NCBI GenBank assembly: GCA_020050175.1
Contig: JAGVKY010000166.1
Span: 1 to 24,825 of the forward strand
Origin: Parachlamydiales bacterium
GTDB lineage: Bacteria > Chlamydiota > Chlamydiia > Chlamydiales > JAJFMK01
Direction: 5' to 3'
Length of the DNA: 24,825 nt
Shown piece after piece: positions 15,291-23,575 of this stretch. How positions within the stretch are numbered: the stretch's first letter is position 1; each line of letters begins with the position of its first letter. A model generated the notes under the pieces. The model ran no database searches. It saw only the letters and a list, made by a program, of their open reading frames with translations, and was not told the DNA's origin. A program made the position numbers and the translations under genes.

Positions 15291-16448
15291 ATGTACCTTC
15301 ATCGTCGATTAGAGAAGCCACTAAAGGAAGCACTCCGTCAGTTTCCGGTTATTCTTGTGACAGGTCCGCGTCAGGCAGGCAAGTCCACACTTTTGCAACA
15401 TACTTTGAAAAATTATCAATATGTCACATTAGATGACATTTTGGTCCGCAACTTAGCAGAGTCTGATCCAACGCTTTTTCTCAAGACCTATGAGCCCCCC
15501 ATTATATTAGATGAAATTCAATACGTTCCCTCCCTGCTCTCACATATAAAGCTTAGGGTCGATGCTGATCGAAGAAATTATGGGCAATATGTCCTCACTG
15601 GCTCTCAAGTTTTCCCTTTGATGAAAGGAGTATCTGAATCACTAGCAGGACGAATCGCTATCTTTCAGTTGTATCCGTTGAGCTGGAAAGAGATCCCTCA
15701 TGTTAATTGTGAGAATGAGATAACGATGGCAGAGCAAACTTTAAAAGGCTTTTATCCTGAATTTCAGGTGCTGCCAGAGCTAAATCCTAAATTTTGGCAC
15801 AGTGCTTATCTTTCGACTTATCTTGAGCGTGATCTTCGAGCAATGAGAAACATCCATGACCTGGGACAGTTTCAACGCTTTCTTGTTCTGCTCGCTGCTA
15901 GATCAGCTCAGTTGTTGAATTTGAATGAGATTGGAAAAGAGTGTGGGATTTCTCAAACAACAGCAAAAGATTGGCTGACCCTTTTACAGGCCACCTCCAT
16001 TATTTATCTTCTTGAACCGTATGCGAGAAATATCACCAAACGGATAGTAAAATCACCAAAACTATTTTTTGTTGATACTGGTTTACTTTGTTACCTTCTC
16101 AGGATCGAAACAGCTGAGCAACTTATTCATTCCCCTTTTGGAGGCCATATTTTTGAAAATATGGTGATCATGGATAAGGTCAAGCAATATGCTGAAAAGG
16201 GTGAAAGGGCACCCTGTTACTTTTACCGCACAGGAGGGGGTCTTGAAGTTGACCTTGTGATCGATCAGGGAGATCATTTGGATGCGTATCAAGTCAAATT
16301 CTCTGCGACTCCTAATGCTGATATGACACGCTCTCTTGCTCAATTTAAGAACGAGTATCCAGTAGGTAAAACTGTTCTTCTTAATCTACGTAAGGAACGC
16401 CATCCCTTCTCCAATGGCACCACTGCTCTCCATTGGAGCCATAGTTAA
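15291..16448 (+). CDS. AAA ATPase with C-terminal DUF4143
   Basis: Predicted ATPase of the AAA_14/DUF4143 type. The Walker A GPRQAGKST is at 25-33, Walker B IILDEIQ at 71-77 and sensor-like LTGSQ at 102-106. A winged-helix-like segment around 208-232 (NEIGKECGISQTTAKDWL pattern) follows. The C-terminal DUF4143 contains GHIFEN (285-290), E319-V-D321 and Q334-V-K336, a spacing like degenerate PD-(D/E)xK nucleases. The length of 385 is typical. Function is unknown in general; these genes are scattered, often horizontally acquired and sometimes multi-copy. It lies alone between pssA and the LexA gene, right after a perfect inverted repeat, within an otherwise chlamydial housekeeping block. That supports insertion. 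Confidence 0.85.
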   Translation: MYLHRRLEKPLKEALRQFPVILVTGPRQAGKSTLLQHTLKNYQYVTLDDILVRNLAESDPTLFLKTYEPPIILDEIQYVPSLLSHIKLRVDADRRNYGQYVLTGSQVFPLMKGVSESLAGRIAIFQLYPLSWKEIPHVNCENEITMAEQTLKGFYPEFQVLPELNPKFWHSAYLSTYLERDLRAMRNIHDLGQFQRFLVLLAARSAQLLNLNEIGKECGISQTTAKDWLTLLQATSIIYLLEPYARNITKRIVKSPKLFFVDTGLLCYLLRIETAEQLIHSPFGGHIFENMVIMDKVKQYAEKGERAPCYFYRTGGGLEVDLVIDQGDHLDAYQVKFSATPNADMTRSLAQFKNEYPVGKTVLLNLRKERHPFSNGTTALHWSHS

Positions 16449-16472
16449 CTTTTAGCTTTGGACGATAAAGCT
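16409..16472. other. Two small stem-loops at the end of the ATPase gene
   Basis: CTCCAATGG (16409-16417) pairs with CCATTGGAG (16430-16438), overlapping the last codons. AGCTTT (16454-16459) pairs with AAAGCT (16467-16472) just after the stop. Neither has a T run. They may mark the transcript end. The remaining bases to 16631 hold nothing recognised. Confidence 0.35.
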
Positions 16473-16631
16473 CCGTTTGATGTGGCAATGACTGTGCAGT
16501 CCCGATTTCCTCCTATAGATTTGTGTAGGATGGATTTGATCCTCACGATTTCTTCGATCAGGGACATCGTATCCGAGTTGCTTGATCTTACGGCCGTCAT
16601 TTTAAACTCATTTTTTTGTTACGAATATATT

Positions 16632-17252
16632 TTAATAGAGGCGGATGAGGCCGGTGACGACACCATGCAGAGTTACCTCAACTTCGCGGAAAAGAAGGGG
16701 AGAAAGAGCGGCATTTTGGCTGGATAAGCGGACAACACCCTCTTCACAGCCGTATTTTCTGATATAAATTTTTTCCTTTCCAACTTCTGCAACGACCATT
16801 TCTCCTGGGTCGGCATGAGGGCGGGCTTCGACAAGGAGAAGGTCCCCCTGATGGATGCCCTCTTCTTGAAATCCTTCCCCGCGGACACGAAAAACATAGG
16901 TGGAATCGGGTTCAAATACAAAGAATTTAGGGACGGCTATTTCTTGCGGGCGCGGGGAGGTCTCGATGGGTCCCGACGCAGAAAGGGTCCCGATCAGGGT
17001 TAAAAGATGGACTTCGTCAGATTTTTCTAAGCTTCTTTCGTTCTCTTTTTCCTGTATCGAGCGCGATCGGTAGCGCCTTTTTTCGATGGCCCCTTTGGAG
17101 ACAAGAGTTTCCACGTGTTTATGGACAGCGCTAACGCTGCGAATATTCATCGCCTCTCCGATCTCTCGTAGTGAGGGGGCAAAACCCCGCTCTTCTAGAT
17201 GCCGTTCAATAAAAGTAAAAACTTCAAGTTGTCGCGGGGTGAGACCTTTCAT
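16632..17252 (-). CDS. LexA-like repressor lacking self-cleavage residues
   Basis: Homologue of the SOS repressor LexA, 206 residues (E. coli has 202). The N-terminal winged helix begins MKGLTPRQLEVF and has the recognition helix around 38-50 (RSVSAVHKHVETL). The C-terminal S24-like domain aligns from LTLIGTL (84-90) to the end. Against E. coli LexA, three autolysis elements are changed. The scissile Ala-Gly becomes Ala92-Ser93. The nucleophile in GMSM is glycine (GEGF, G127). The catalytic Lys156 position is Arg165, although a Lys is next to it. So it should bind DNA and dimerise but not cleave. It overlaps the end of the PAP2 gene by 29 nt and is the last of three co-directional genes. The residue mapping is by eye but the gap-free GI-x-x-GDLL anchor makes the serine loss firm. 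Confidence 0.85.
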   Translation of the reverse strand: MKGLTPRQLEVFTFIERHLEERGFAPSLREIGEAMNIRSVSAVHKHVETLVSKGAIEKRRYRSRSIQEKENERSLEKSDEVHLLTLIGTLSASGPIETSPRPQEIAVPKFFVFEPDSTYVFRVRGEGFQEEGIHQGDLLLVEARPHADPGEMVVAEVGKEKIYIRKYGCEEGVVRLSSQNAALSPLLFREVEVTLHGVVTGLIRLY

Positions 17253-17856
17253 GTTGGGTGAGTAAGGGTGATAGGAAAAAAGCTGTGAAAGACATGACCC
17301 AAAAGGACATGAGGGTGTCCGTTAAAAAATGGCCCCCTTGCGCAATTCTTGTATAAGAGAGGATTCCACCCATGATCAAACCAGCAAGGAGGCCCGTGTA
17401 AACAAGCCAAGGCTTATTTCTTTTTCTCCCAATAGGGACGAGAGCGAGGAGGTAGTAGCCCATTGTGGCATGTCCAGAAGGAAGCGATCGAAATTTCCCC
17501 CCCGTTACATGACGGTCAAAAAGGGAGTGGTAGGGGACCTGTCCCCCAAATTCGACCACTTGTTTAGGTCTTGGTCGCGGCCAACCCTCTTTAAGAGCTA
17601 AATGGGCAATCAAACCGCTGCCAATAACTAAAACTAAAATAAGGTATAACCCCTCTCTTCTCCAGGAACGGACAAAGAGGAGAGTAAAGATGGCGCCACC
17701 TATCAGAAAACAACCGGGCATCACGCCATAATCATAGATAAATGTTAGCCAAGAGTTTTGTGCAAACGTCCCCTCCTGAAAAAAATATTTACTTACAGAT
17801 AAATCTACCCCCAAGGAAAGAAAAAGGATTAGAAGGAGGCTAATTAGCCAAAACAT
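17224..17856 (-). CDS. PAP2-family membrane phosphatase
   Basis: Predicted membrane lipid or polyprenyl phosphatase. From the ATG at 17856 (210 residues), the three PAP2 motifs are intact: K89-x6-R96-P, PSGH at 126-129, and R170-x5-H176-x3-D180, with H129 and H176 catalytic. Five or so hydrophobic segments surround them. A TTG at 17880 would add eight residues. The ATG is preferred because GAGG lies 4 nt before it. Candidates for substrate are undecaprenyl pyrophosphate, lipid A 1-phosphate or phosphatidylglycerol phosphate; the sequence does not decide. It overlaps the transporter gene upstream by 17 nt and lexA downstream by 29 nt, so the three are probably one transcript. Confidence 0.85.
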   Translation of the reverse strand: MFWLISLLLILFLSLGVDLSVSKYFFQEGTFAQNSWLTFIYDYGVMPGCFLIGGAIFTLLFVRSWRREGLYLILVLVIGSGLIAHLALKEGWPRPRPKQVVEFGGQVPYHSLFDRHVTGGKFRSLPSGHATMGYYLLALVPIGRKRNKPWLVYTGLLAGLIMGGILSYTRIAQGGHFLTDTLMSFWVMSFTAFFLSPLLTQHERSHPATT

Positions 17857-18502
17857 AACGCCTCGATAGGTTGAGGGCAAAATAGAAAAAGGGGGTCAAC
17901 AAAATCGAAAAAGCAGCCTTTAAAATAATAGCTGAGCTAAATATTTTCATGGCATCACCAAAACTCCAGCCTAAAAACCCGTAGAAGAGGATGACATTGA
18001 TCAAAAAACTATCAATGGTTTGAGACAAAATCGTGGAGACATTCGTCCTTAGCCAAATCAGCCGATTGTGGGTTTTATTTTTAAACCAAAGATAAGTTCT
18101 GAGGTCAATGAGTTGAGAAACAATGTAAGCGAAAAGGGATGACGCAAGAGAAAAACCATTAAAATTGAAAAGAGTTTCTAAAGAGGTTTGATAGGTTGTT
18201 TCTCCCTTGGGGTGGAGAGGGAGGGCAAGGAGAAACAGGGCAAGAAAATGCATGAGAAGGGCCATCGCAAACCCTAAATAGATGACATACCGTGCTCTCG
18301 CTCCCCCATAAATCTCTGCCAGTAAATCCCCAATAAAAAAGGTCAACGGATAGAGAAAAAGACTGGATGGAACAATCCCCCCAAAAGGGGATTCTACAAG
18401 TTTTCCTCCTGTGATGTTCGATAGGATGACAATCACGACGAAGAGGGTACCTAAAATAAAGTAGAGCTTCTCTTTTCTGGGCATAGCCGTTGATTTTAGC
18501 AA
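17840..18502 (-). CDS. yhhQ: YhhQ-family queuosine precursor transporter
   Basis: Integral membrane protein of the YhhQ/VUT family (DUF165), which in E. coli takes up preQ0/preQ1 for queuosine in tRNA. The sequence has about six hydrophobic segments and the family pattern: SNITGGKLV near residues 28-36, FFIGDLLAEIYGG near 55-67, ASSLFAYIVSQLID near 120-133 and SQTIDSFLINVILF near 160-173. The length of 220 is usual. The proposed start is a TTG at 18502, which has AGAGGTGG five bases upstream; an ATG six codons later lacks such a site. In obligate intracellular bacteria, salvage from the host would make sense. Confidence 0.85.
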   Translation of the reverse strand: MLKSTAMPRKEKLYFILGTLFVVIVILSNITGGKLVESPFGGIVPSSLFLYPLTFFIGDLLAEIYGGARARYVIYLGFAMALLMHFLALFLLALPLHPKGETTYQTSLETLFNFNGFSLASSLFAYIVSQLIDLRTYLWFKNKTHNRLIWLRTNVSTILSQTIDSFLINVILFYGFLGWSFGDAMKIFSSAIILKAAFSILLTPFFYFALNLSRRYVLAN

Positions 18503-18592
18503 GTTCCACCTCTTAGGGAAATTAATAAAAAATTGACCATAGACTTAAGCTTCTTTTCCAGATCCAGTAAGATCTTGTGATTTGGAGCTTCT

Positions 18593-19747
18593 ATGGAATA
18601 TTTATTTGCTGTTCTCATCCCCCTCGTTATTTTTCTTTATTTCTGGGGAAAAATGAGAGAAAGAATTCGGGAGCTAGAAGTTCGTCTCGAAAATGAAAAA
18701 AAAGGGGAAGAGGGAAAAAAAGACCTTCTCCAAAACCTTTCTCAAGAAGCTGTCAGACAATCAACTTCAAGTTTTTTAGAGATGGCCACTTTACGGTTAA
18801 AACCAGTTGAAGAGGCACTCCAACGTTTCCAACGAGAGGTGTCTGAACTGGAGAAAAGTAGAACTTTTGCCTATGCAACTCTTCTCGAGCAAGTCAAAGG
18901 ACTCCAGGTCACACAAGAGGCTTTAAAAAATGAAACTAAGATTCTCGGTCGTTCTCTAAGAATGCCTCATGCACGTGGGCGATGGGGCGAGATTCAGTTG
19001 AAACGAGTCGTAGAAATGGCAGGAATGACAGCCCATGTCGATTTTCTCGAACAAACTTCTTACCGGGATGATGGGGTCTTAAAACGTCCCGACTTACTCA
19101 TTCTTCTTCCTCAGGGGAAAAGAATCATTGTCGATGCAAAGGCCCCCTTACAAGCCTATCTAGATTCCCTTGAAGCAGCAGACGAAGAGGGGAGAAAAGA
19201 GAAACTGAAAGAGCACGCGAAACAGGTCAAACAACACCTCCAGATGCTCGGCTCCAAAACCTACTGGGATAAGCTCGAACCGACTCCTGAATTTGTTGTC
19301 CTTTTCCTGCCTGGAGAAACTTTCTTTAGTGGCGCTCTCGAGGAAGACCCCACTCTCATCGAATACGGCATGGAGCGAAAAGTCCTCCTTTCCACACCGA
19401 CAACTCTTATCGCCCTCCTAAAATCAGTTGCTTACGGTTGGAAGCAAGAGGCACTCACACGACATGCGGAAGAAATCTCTCAGCTAGGCAAAACCCTCTA
19501 CGATAGGATTAAAAGCTTCAGCGGCCATCTAGGTGATGTTAGAAAAGGTCTTGAAAAAGCTGTCGAAGGCTATAACAAGGCTGTTTCTTCTTATGAAAGT
19601 CGTTTGCTTGTGGCGGCACGCCGTTTCGAAGGGCTAAGTATTGGCACCGAAGGGGATTTAGAAACGTTGGGTACAGTCGACCTCGTTGCGAGACCCTTGG
19701 CTGCGCACGTTCAGGAACAAGACAGCCTGATAGGAATTCAAAAATAA
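18593..19747 (+). CDS. rmuC: RmuC-family DNA recombination protein
   Basis: RmuC limits rearrangement at inverted repeats in E. coli and has a predicted nuclease fold. An N-terminal membrane segment (3-18) precedes a coiled-coil stretch (about 20-118). The RmuC domain begins near 120 with GRSLRMPHARGRWGE. It includes PD-(D/E)xK-type residues D167 in RPDLLI and D181-A-K183 in VDAKAPL, and extends to about 340. The length of 384 is somewhat short of E. coli's 475 but normal for the core. The ATG follows GGAG by five bases. It is divergent from the yhhQ operon across 90 nt and convergent with ileS. In Chlamydia an rmuC gene lies in the same neighbourhood (from memory CT825). Confidence 0.92.
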   Translation: MEYLFAVLIPLVIFLYFWGKMRERIRELEVRLENEKKGEEGKKDLLQNLSQEAVRQSTSSFLEMATLRLKPVEEALQRFQREVSELEKSRTFAYATLLEQVKGLQVTQEALKNETKILGRSLRMPHARGRWGEIQLKRVVEMAGMTAHVDFLEQTSYRDDGVLKRPDLLILLPQGKRIIVDAKAPLQAYLDSLEAADEEGRKEKLKEHAKQVKQHLQMLGSKTYWDKLEPTPEFVVLFLPGETFFSGALEEDPTLIEYGMERKVLLSTPTTLIALLKSVAYGWKQEALTRHAEEISQLGKTLYDRIKSFSGHLGDVRKGLEKAVEGYNKAVSSYESRLLVAARRFEGLSIGTEGDLETLGTVDLVARPLAAHVQEQDSLIGIQK

Positions 19748-19813
19748 AATAAAAAATGGACAGGGATACGCATCAACCTAACAGATGTTAAATTGAGGCC
19801 GTTGCATAGTTGT

Positions 19814-19883
19814 GTTATCGTTATATCGTTTGATCACTCAATTAGTCGAAAAGATCAAACGACATAGCGATAAGAACGATAAC
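19814..19883. repeat. Imperfect long inverted repeat between rmuC and ileS
   Basis: GTTATCGTT (19814-19822) pairs with AACGATAAC (19875-19883). Inside it ATATCGTTTGATC (19823-19835) pairs with GATCAAACGACAT (19853-19865) with one mismatch. The right arm carries a 9-base bulge (19866-19874) that itself repeats the CGATAA motif. The loop is 17 nt. It occupies the convergent gap and ends on the ileS stop codon. There is no T run, so it may act as a factor-dependent or bidirectional end signal, or be a repeat element. Confidence 0.75.
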
Positions 19884-22800
19884 TAAACCCTTTTAATTTC
19901 AAGGTGAGAAGCCTCTCCATTGAGATCGACAAGGTGGCCGCTGTTGGGGGCATATGTAAGAGAGGTGGTTAGAGTCTCCTCTGTCACATAGTCTTTGTAT
20001 TTCTCGATAGCTGCCTCGACTTTGGATGAAGTGGCTAAGACCACTTGGATCCGATCGGTGACATCAAAGTCTTGTTCGCGGCGGATCGTGTTGATCTTGT
20101 TAACTAGCTCACGGGCAAAGCCTTCTTGGATAAGCTCTTCGTCAAGTTCTGGGTCGAGGGCAACGGTGATTTCCCCCTCGTTTTGAGCAATGACGCCGGC
20201 TTTTACTTCGCGGACAAGTTCTACTTCTGTTGGAGCGAGGATGAAATGCTCTCCGTCGAGATCAAGCCTTAAGGAATTTCCCTTCTTGAGAGAGTCGAGA
20301 GTTTCTTTTGTTAGCTCTTCCACCTGCTTTTTCAAAACAGGCATTTTTTGGCCGACTCTCTTGCCAAGAACTCGGAAAAGAGGTTTCGCTTTGAGAGTGA
20401 CAAGCTCTTCCTCATGGAGAGAAAAGTCGACCTCTTTCACATTAAGCTCTTCGGCAATGAGATGAGATTTGCTTTTTAAAAGATCCAAGAGGTGTTTGTT
20501 AGAAGAGGTGACATAAGCTTTTCTAAGGGGTTGTCTTACCTTTAGTTTATGTTCTTTTCTTAGGGCGTGACCTAAGCTGACAGCTCGTTGCACCCCTTCC
20601 ATCGCCTCTTCGAGAGGAAGATCACGAATATTGGCATCGTAAGTTGGATAATCAGAAAGGTGGACAGAATAGGGCATTCCATCCGTTTTTAACTCTTGCC
20701 AGATAGCTTCAGCTATGAAAGGGATAAAGGGGGCAGCTACTTGGGACAATCCAACAAGGACGCGATAAAGGGTCGAAAAGGCCTCATGACGATCTTTTGT
20801 TGCTTCGTCGCTCCAAAAGCGTCTTCTTGAGCGGCGGATGTACCAGTTTGTTAATCCATCAACAAAGGAAACAAGCGGCTCAACTCCTCTTTGCAAGTCG
20901 TAGCTATCCATCCCAATTTCGACATTATGGATGAGTTTATGGAGAGAGGAGAGGATCCATCTGTCGATTAAAGCTTCGGGTTTGTTGTGGATCGTTTCAT
21001 CCGGTGCCCAGTTGTAAATTTTTGCGTAGGTGGCAAAAAAATGGTAGGCGTTCCAGAAAGGGATCAACACTTGGCGTAAGACAAGTTCAACACCATGGGC
21101 AGAAAAGCATAAATCTTCGGCGCGTACAGCAGGGCTATGGAGCAAATAGAGACGGATAGCATCGGCGCCATGCTTATCGATCATCTCGACAGGATCAGGG
21201 TAGTTTCTAAGCCTTTTCGACATTTTGACACCGTTCTCAGCCAGAACGATCCCGTTAACAACGACATTGATAAAGGCAGGGGAGTCAAAAAGAGCAGCTG
21301 ATAATATCGTGAGGGTATAAAACCAGGCGCGTGTTTGGTCGACCCCTTCTGCGATAAAGTCAGCAGGGAAAGCCAGAGAATCTTTGTTCTCAAAAGGATA
21401 ATGGGCCTGAGCATAAGGCATGGAGCCTGACTCAAACCAGCAATCAAAAACCTCTTCTACTCTTGTGTAAGTCTCGTCCTCTAACGTGAAGGTGAGTTGA
21501 TCGATAAAATGGCGATGGAGATCACCAATTTTTGCCCCTGTTAGTGTTTCAAGTTCCTGGATCGATCCAACGACTTTAGTTTTTCCACTGGGTGATCGCC
21601 AGATGGGAAGAGGAGTTCCCCAATAGCGGTTACGGCTGATCGCCCAATCACGTGCCCCTTCGAGCCATTTTCCAAAGCGCCCTTCTTTTAAATAAGAAGG
21701 TGTCCAAGAGGTTTTAGCATTAGCGTCGAGAAGCTTTTGCTTGATCGATTCTACGCCCACAAACCAGCTGCTCACTGTTTTGTAGATCAGAGGGGTGTCG
21801 GAGCGCCAACAGAAAGGGTAACGGTGGTGGATCGTCCCTTGGTGGAAAAGGCGACCCATTTCTTTAATTTCTCTGGCGATCCCTTTATCAGCATCTTTGA
21901 CAAAGAGTCCTTCATAGCGGGCTATTTCGGCCGTAAATTGACCATTTTGGTCCACTGGGCAAACGAGTGGAAGTCCGGCCCTTTTGCAAGCATAGAAGTC
22001 CACTTCGCCAAAAGCAGGAGCTGAATGGACAATACCAGTCCCCTCTTCGATTGAGACGCTATCTTCAGAAAGAACCTGAAAAGCTCCTTCTTCCCTTAAA
22101 TGAGAAAAATAATGGAAAAGAGGCTTGTAATGGAGGCCAACGAGTTCTTTACCGAGAACTTCACGGATGATTTCGAACGATTCTTCTTTAAAGTGCTCGT
22201 GGAGACGTGTTTTGGCAAGAAGATATCTCTTGCCTCCATCAACTTTTATCTCAACATAAGGGATATCAGGGCCTACCAAAAGAGCTAAATTGGAGGGGAG
22301 AGTCCAAGGGGTGGTCGTCCAAGCTAAAAAGGAGAGGTTTGGGTCTTCTTCGAGAGGAAAGGCGACAGTTAAAGCTGGATCATCGACTTCATGGTAGTTT
22401 TCCCCCGCCTCGAAGTTTGAAAGTGGCGTGCCAAGCTTTGCGGAGTAGGGCATGACCTTAAACCCTTCATAGACAAGGCCCTTGTCCCAAAGCTGTTTAA
22501 AGACCCACCAAACCGTTTCCATGAAGGTGAGGTCCATGGTGCGAAAGACGTTGTCAAAATCGACCCAGCGGCCCATCCGTTCGACGGTAGAGCGCCATTC
22601 TGAGGTGTATCTAAAGACAATCGAGCGGCAGGCTTCGTTGAATTTACCGATGCCAAACTCTTCAATCCCCTTCTTTCCCGTCAAGTTGTGGGTCTTTTCG
22701 ATCTCGTTTTCGACAGGTAGGCCATGGCAATCCCAGCCAAAACGCCTAGGGACATGGTACCCCTTCATCGTCTTGTAACGAGGGACTACGTCCTTGATAG

Positions 22801-22996
22801 TGCCGGCTAAAAGGTGGCCATAGTGGGGCAGCCCGGTGGCAAAGGGGGGGCCATCATAGAAAGTGAACCTCTTGCCGCCTTCTCTATGCTTGAGTGACTC
22901 TTCGAAGGTGTGGTGCTCCTTCCAGAGCTTTAGAATCTCTTGTTCCCTCTTGGGGAAGCTTATCTTGTCGATCTTTAAACGGGGTGCCTTCTTCAT
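19883..22996 (-). CDS. ileS: Isoleucyl-tRNA synthetase, eukaryote-like type
   Basis: Charges tRNA-Ile with isoleucine. The class I signatures are HYGH (58-61, in PPFATGLPHYGH) and KMSKR (591-595). The editing (CP1) domain lies roughly 190-410, and an anticodon-binding domain follows about 680 onward. The 1037-residue length, the YDGPPFATG beginning and absence of the C-terminal four-cysteine zinc finger place it with the IleS2/eukaryote-like enzymes rather than the E. coli type. That class is known for low mupirocin sensitivity. This type is what I recall for chlamydiae. No strong ribosome binding site precedes the ATG. It is divergent from the tmRNA gene with 44 nt between. Confidence 0.95.
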   Translation of the reverse strand: MKKAPRLKIDKISFPKREQEILKLWKEHHTFEESLKHREGGKRFTFYDGPPFATGLPHYGHLLAGTIKDVVPRYKTMKGYHVPRRFGWDCHGLPVENEIEKTHNLTGKKGIEEFGIGKFNEACRSIVFRYTSEWRSTVERMGRWVDFDNVFRTMDLTFMETVWWVFKQLWDKGLVYEGFKVMPYSAKLGTPLSNFEAGENYHEVDDPALTVAFPLEEDPNLSFLAWTTTPWTLPSNLALLVGPDIPYVEIKVDGGKRYLLAKTRLHEHFKEESFEIIREVLGKELVGLHYKPLFHYFSHLREEGAFQVLSEDSVSIEEGTGIVHSAPAFGEVDFYACKRAGLPLVCPVDQNGQFTAEIARYEGLFVKDADKGIAREIKEMGRLFHQGTIHHRYPFCWRSDTPLIYKTVSSWFVGVESIKQKLLDANAKTSWTPSYLKEGRFGKWLEGARDWAISRNRYWGTPLPIWRSPSGKTKVVGSIQELETLTGAKIGDLHRHFIDQLTFTLEDETYTRVEEVFDCWFESGSMPYAQAHYPFENKDSLAFPADFIAEGVDQTRAWFYTLTILSAALFDSPAFINVVVNGIVLAENGVKMSKRLRNYPDPVEMIDKHGADAIRLYLLHSPAVRAEDLCFSAHGVELVLRQVLIPFWNAYHFFATYAKIYNWAPDETIHNKPEALIDRWILSSLHKLIHNVEIGMDSYDLQRGVEPLVSFVDGLTNWYIRRSRRRFWSDEATKDRHEAFSTLYRVLVGLSQVAAPFIPFIAEAIWQELKTDGMPYSVHLSDYPTYDANIRDLPLEEAMEGVQRAVSLGHALRKEHKLKVRQPLRKAYVTSSNKHLLDLLKSKSHLIAEELNVKEVDFSLHEEELVTLKAKPLFRVLGKRVGQKMPVLKKQVEELTKETLDSLKKGNSLRLDLDGEHFILAPTEVELVREVKAGVIAQNEGEITVALDPELDEELIQEGFARELVNKINTIRREQDFDVTDRIQVVLATSSKVEAAIEKYKDYVTEETLTTSLTYAPNSGHLVDLNGEASHLEIKRV

Positions 22997-23020
22997 GGGA
23001 TTTATTATCTCAATTTGTGC

Positions 23021-23026
23021 TATAAT
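23021..23026 (+). promoter_or_regulatory. Pribnow box for the tmRNA gene
   Basis: A perfect TATAAT lies 14 bases before the mature tmRNA 5' end, leaving a short leader for RNase P removal. No good -35 is seen at 16-18 bases upstream. Confidence 0.55.
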
Positions 23027-23040
23027 AAGGGTAGATCTTC

Positions 23041-23449
23041 GGGGGTGTCCAGGTTTCGACTGGGACGACGAAGTCTTGAAGGCATGCAGAGGATTGCTAG
23101 TTGGCCTCTTAAAAAATCTAGCAAAAAAATAAGTGCAAACAAAAACACTTGTGAAGTAGTTAGCCTAGACTTTGCTGTCGCAGCTGCTGCTTAATAAATT
23201 GAGTTGATAGCCTAACAGCTTTCGACTCACGATAGCTTAGGGTTGGACCGAGGGCTCTAAATCTGTCGTCATTTTACTTGGTATGGCTAGCCGTTAGCTT
23301 CTCAACTTTTCCTAAGGCGAGCCGAGACTAGAAAAGGTGGATCTCTTCCTTTTTGCCCTCTTCTAGGGGAGATCACAACAAGAGGGCTAAGCATGTAGTC
23401 TTTGAGAGGGAAGCTTCTCAGGACGAGAGTTCGATTCTCTCCACCTCCA
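23041..23449 (+). ncRNA. ssrA: tmRNA (transfer-messenger RNA)
   Basis: One-piece tmRNA of about 409 nt that rescues stalled ribosomes and tags nascent proteins for degradation. The 5' end GGGGGTG (23041-23047) pairs with CACCTCC (23442-23448), with one G-U pair. The tRNA-like part shows GGTTTCGACTGGGACGACG at the 5' side, and AAGCATGTAG plus a T-arm with GTTCGATTC at the 3' side. The terminal CCA is not encoded; the last templated base is the discriminator A at 23449. The resume codon GCA at 23135 opens the tag ANKNTCEVVSLDFAVAAAA (23135-23191), closed by two TAA stops. The tag is long, has a cysteine and ends in AAAA, similar in style to chlamydial tags (CEII/S-type core). Confidence 0.95.
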
Positions 23450-23488
23450 AAATTCAGATTAAACCAAATCAAATAACACTAAGATCAT

Positions 23489-23521
23489 AAGGGACTTACG
23501 GGAAACCGATAAGTCCCTTTT
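23489..23521 (+). terminator. Strong terminator after tmRNA
   Basis: AAGGGACTTA (23489-23498) pairs with TAAGTCCCTT (23510-23519). An inner CGG/CCG closes a GAAA tetraloop with one bulged A, and a four-T run ends at 23521. It lies 40 nt past the tmRNA end. Confidence 0.85.
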
Positions 23522-23575
23522 CATTTCTTTTAAGCTACTTTTTTCCAGCCAAGTGCGTAAAATTTGCGTAATTAA

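Noticed and set aside
16632..17252. Annotating the LexA homologue as an ordinary SOS repressor
   Set aside because: The catalytic Ser, Lys and cleavage site are all changed, so classic RecA-dependent inactivation is not supported.
23041..23132. Protein-coding frame over the start of the tmRNA gene (22863-23132, plus)
   Set aside because: The segment is the tRNA-like part of tmRNA and antisense ileS; the frame is accidental.
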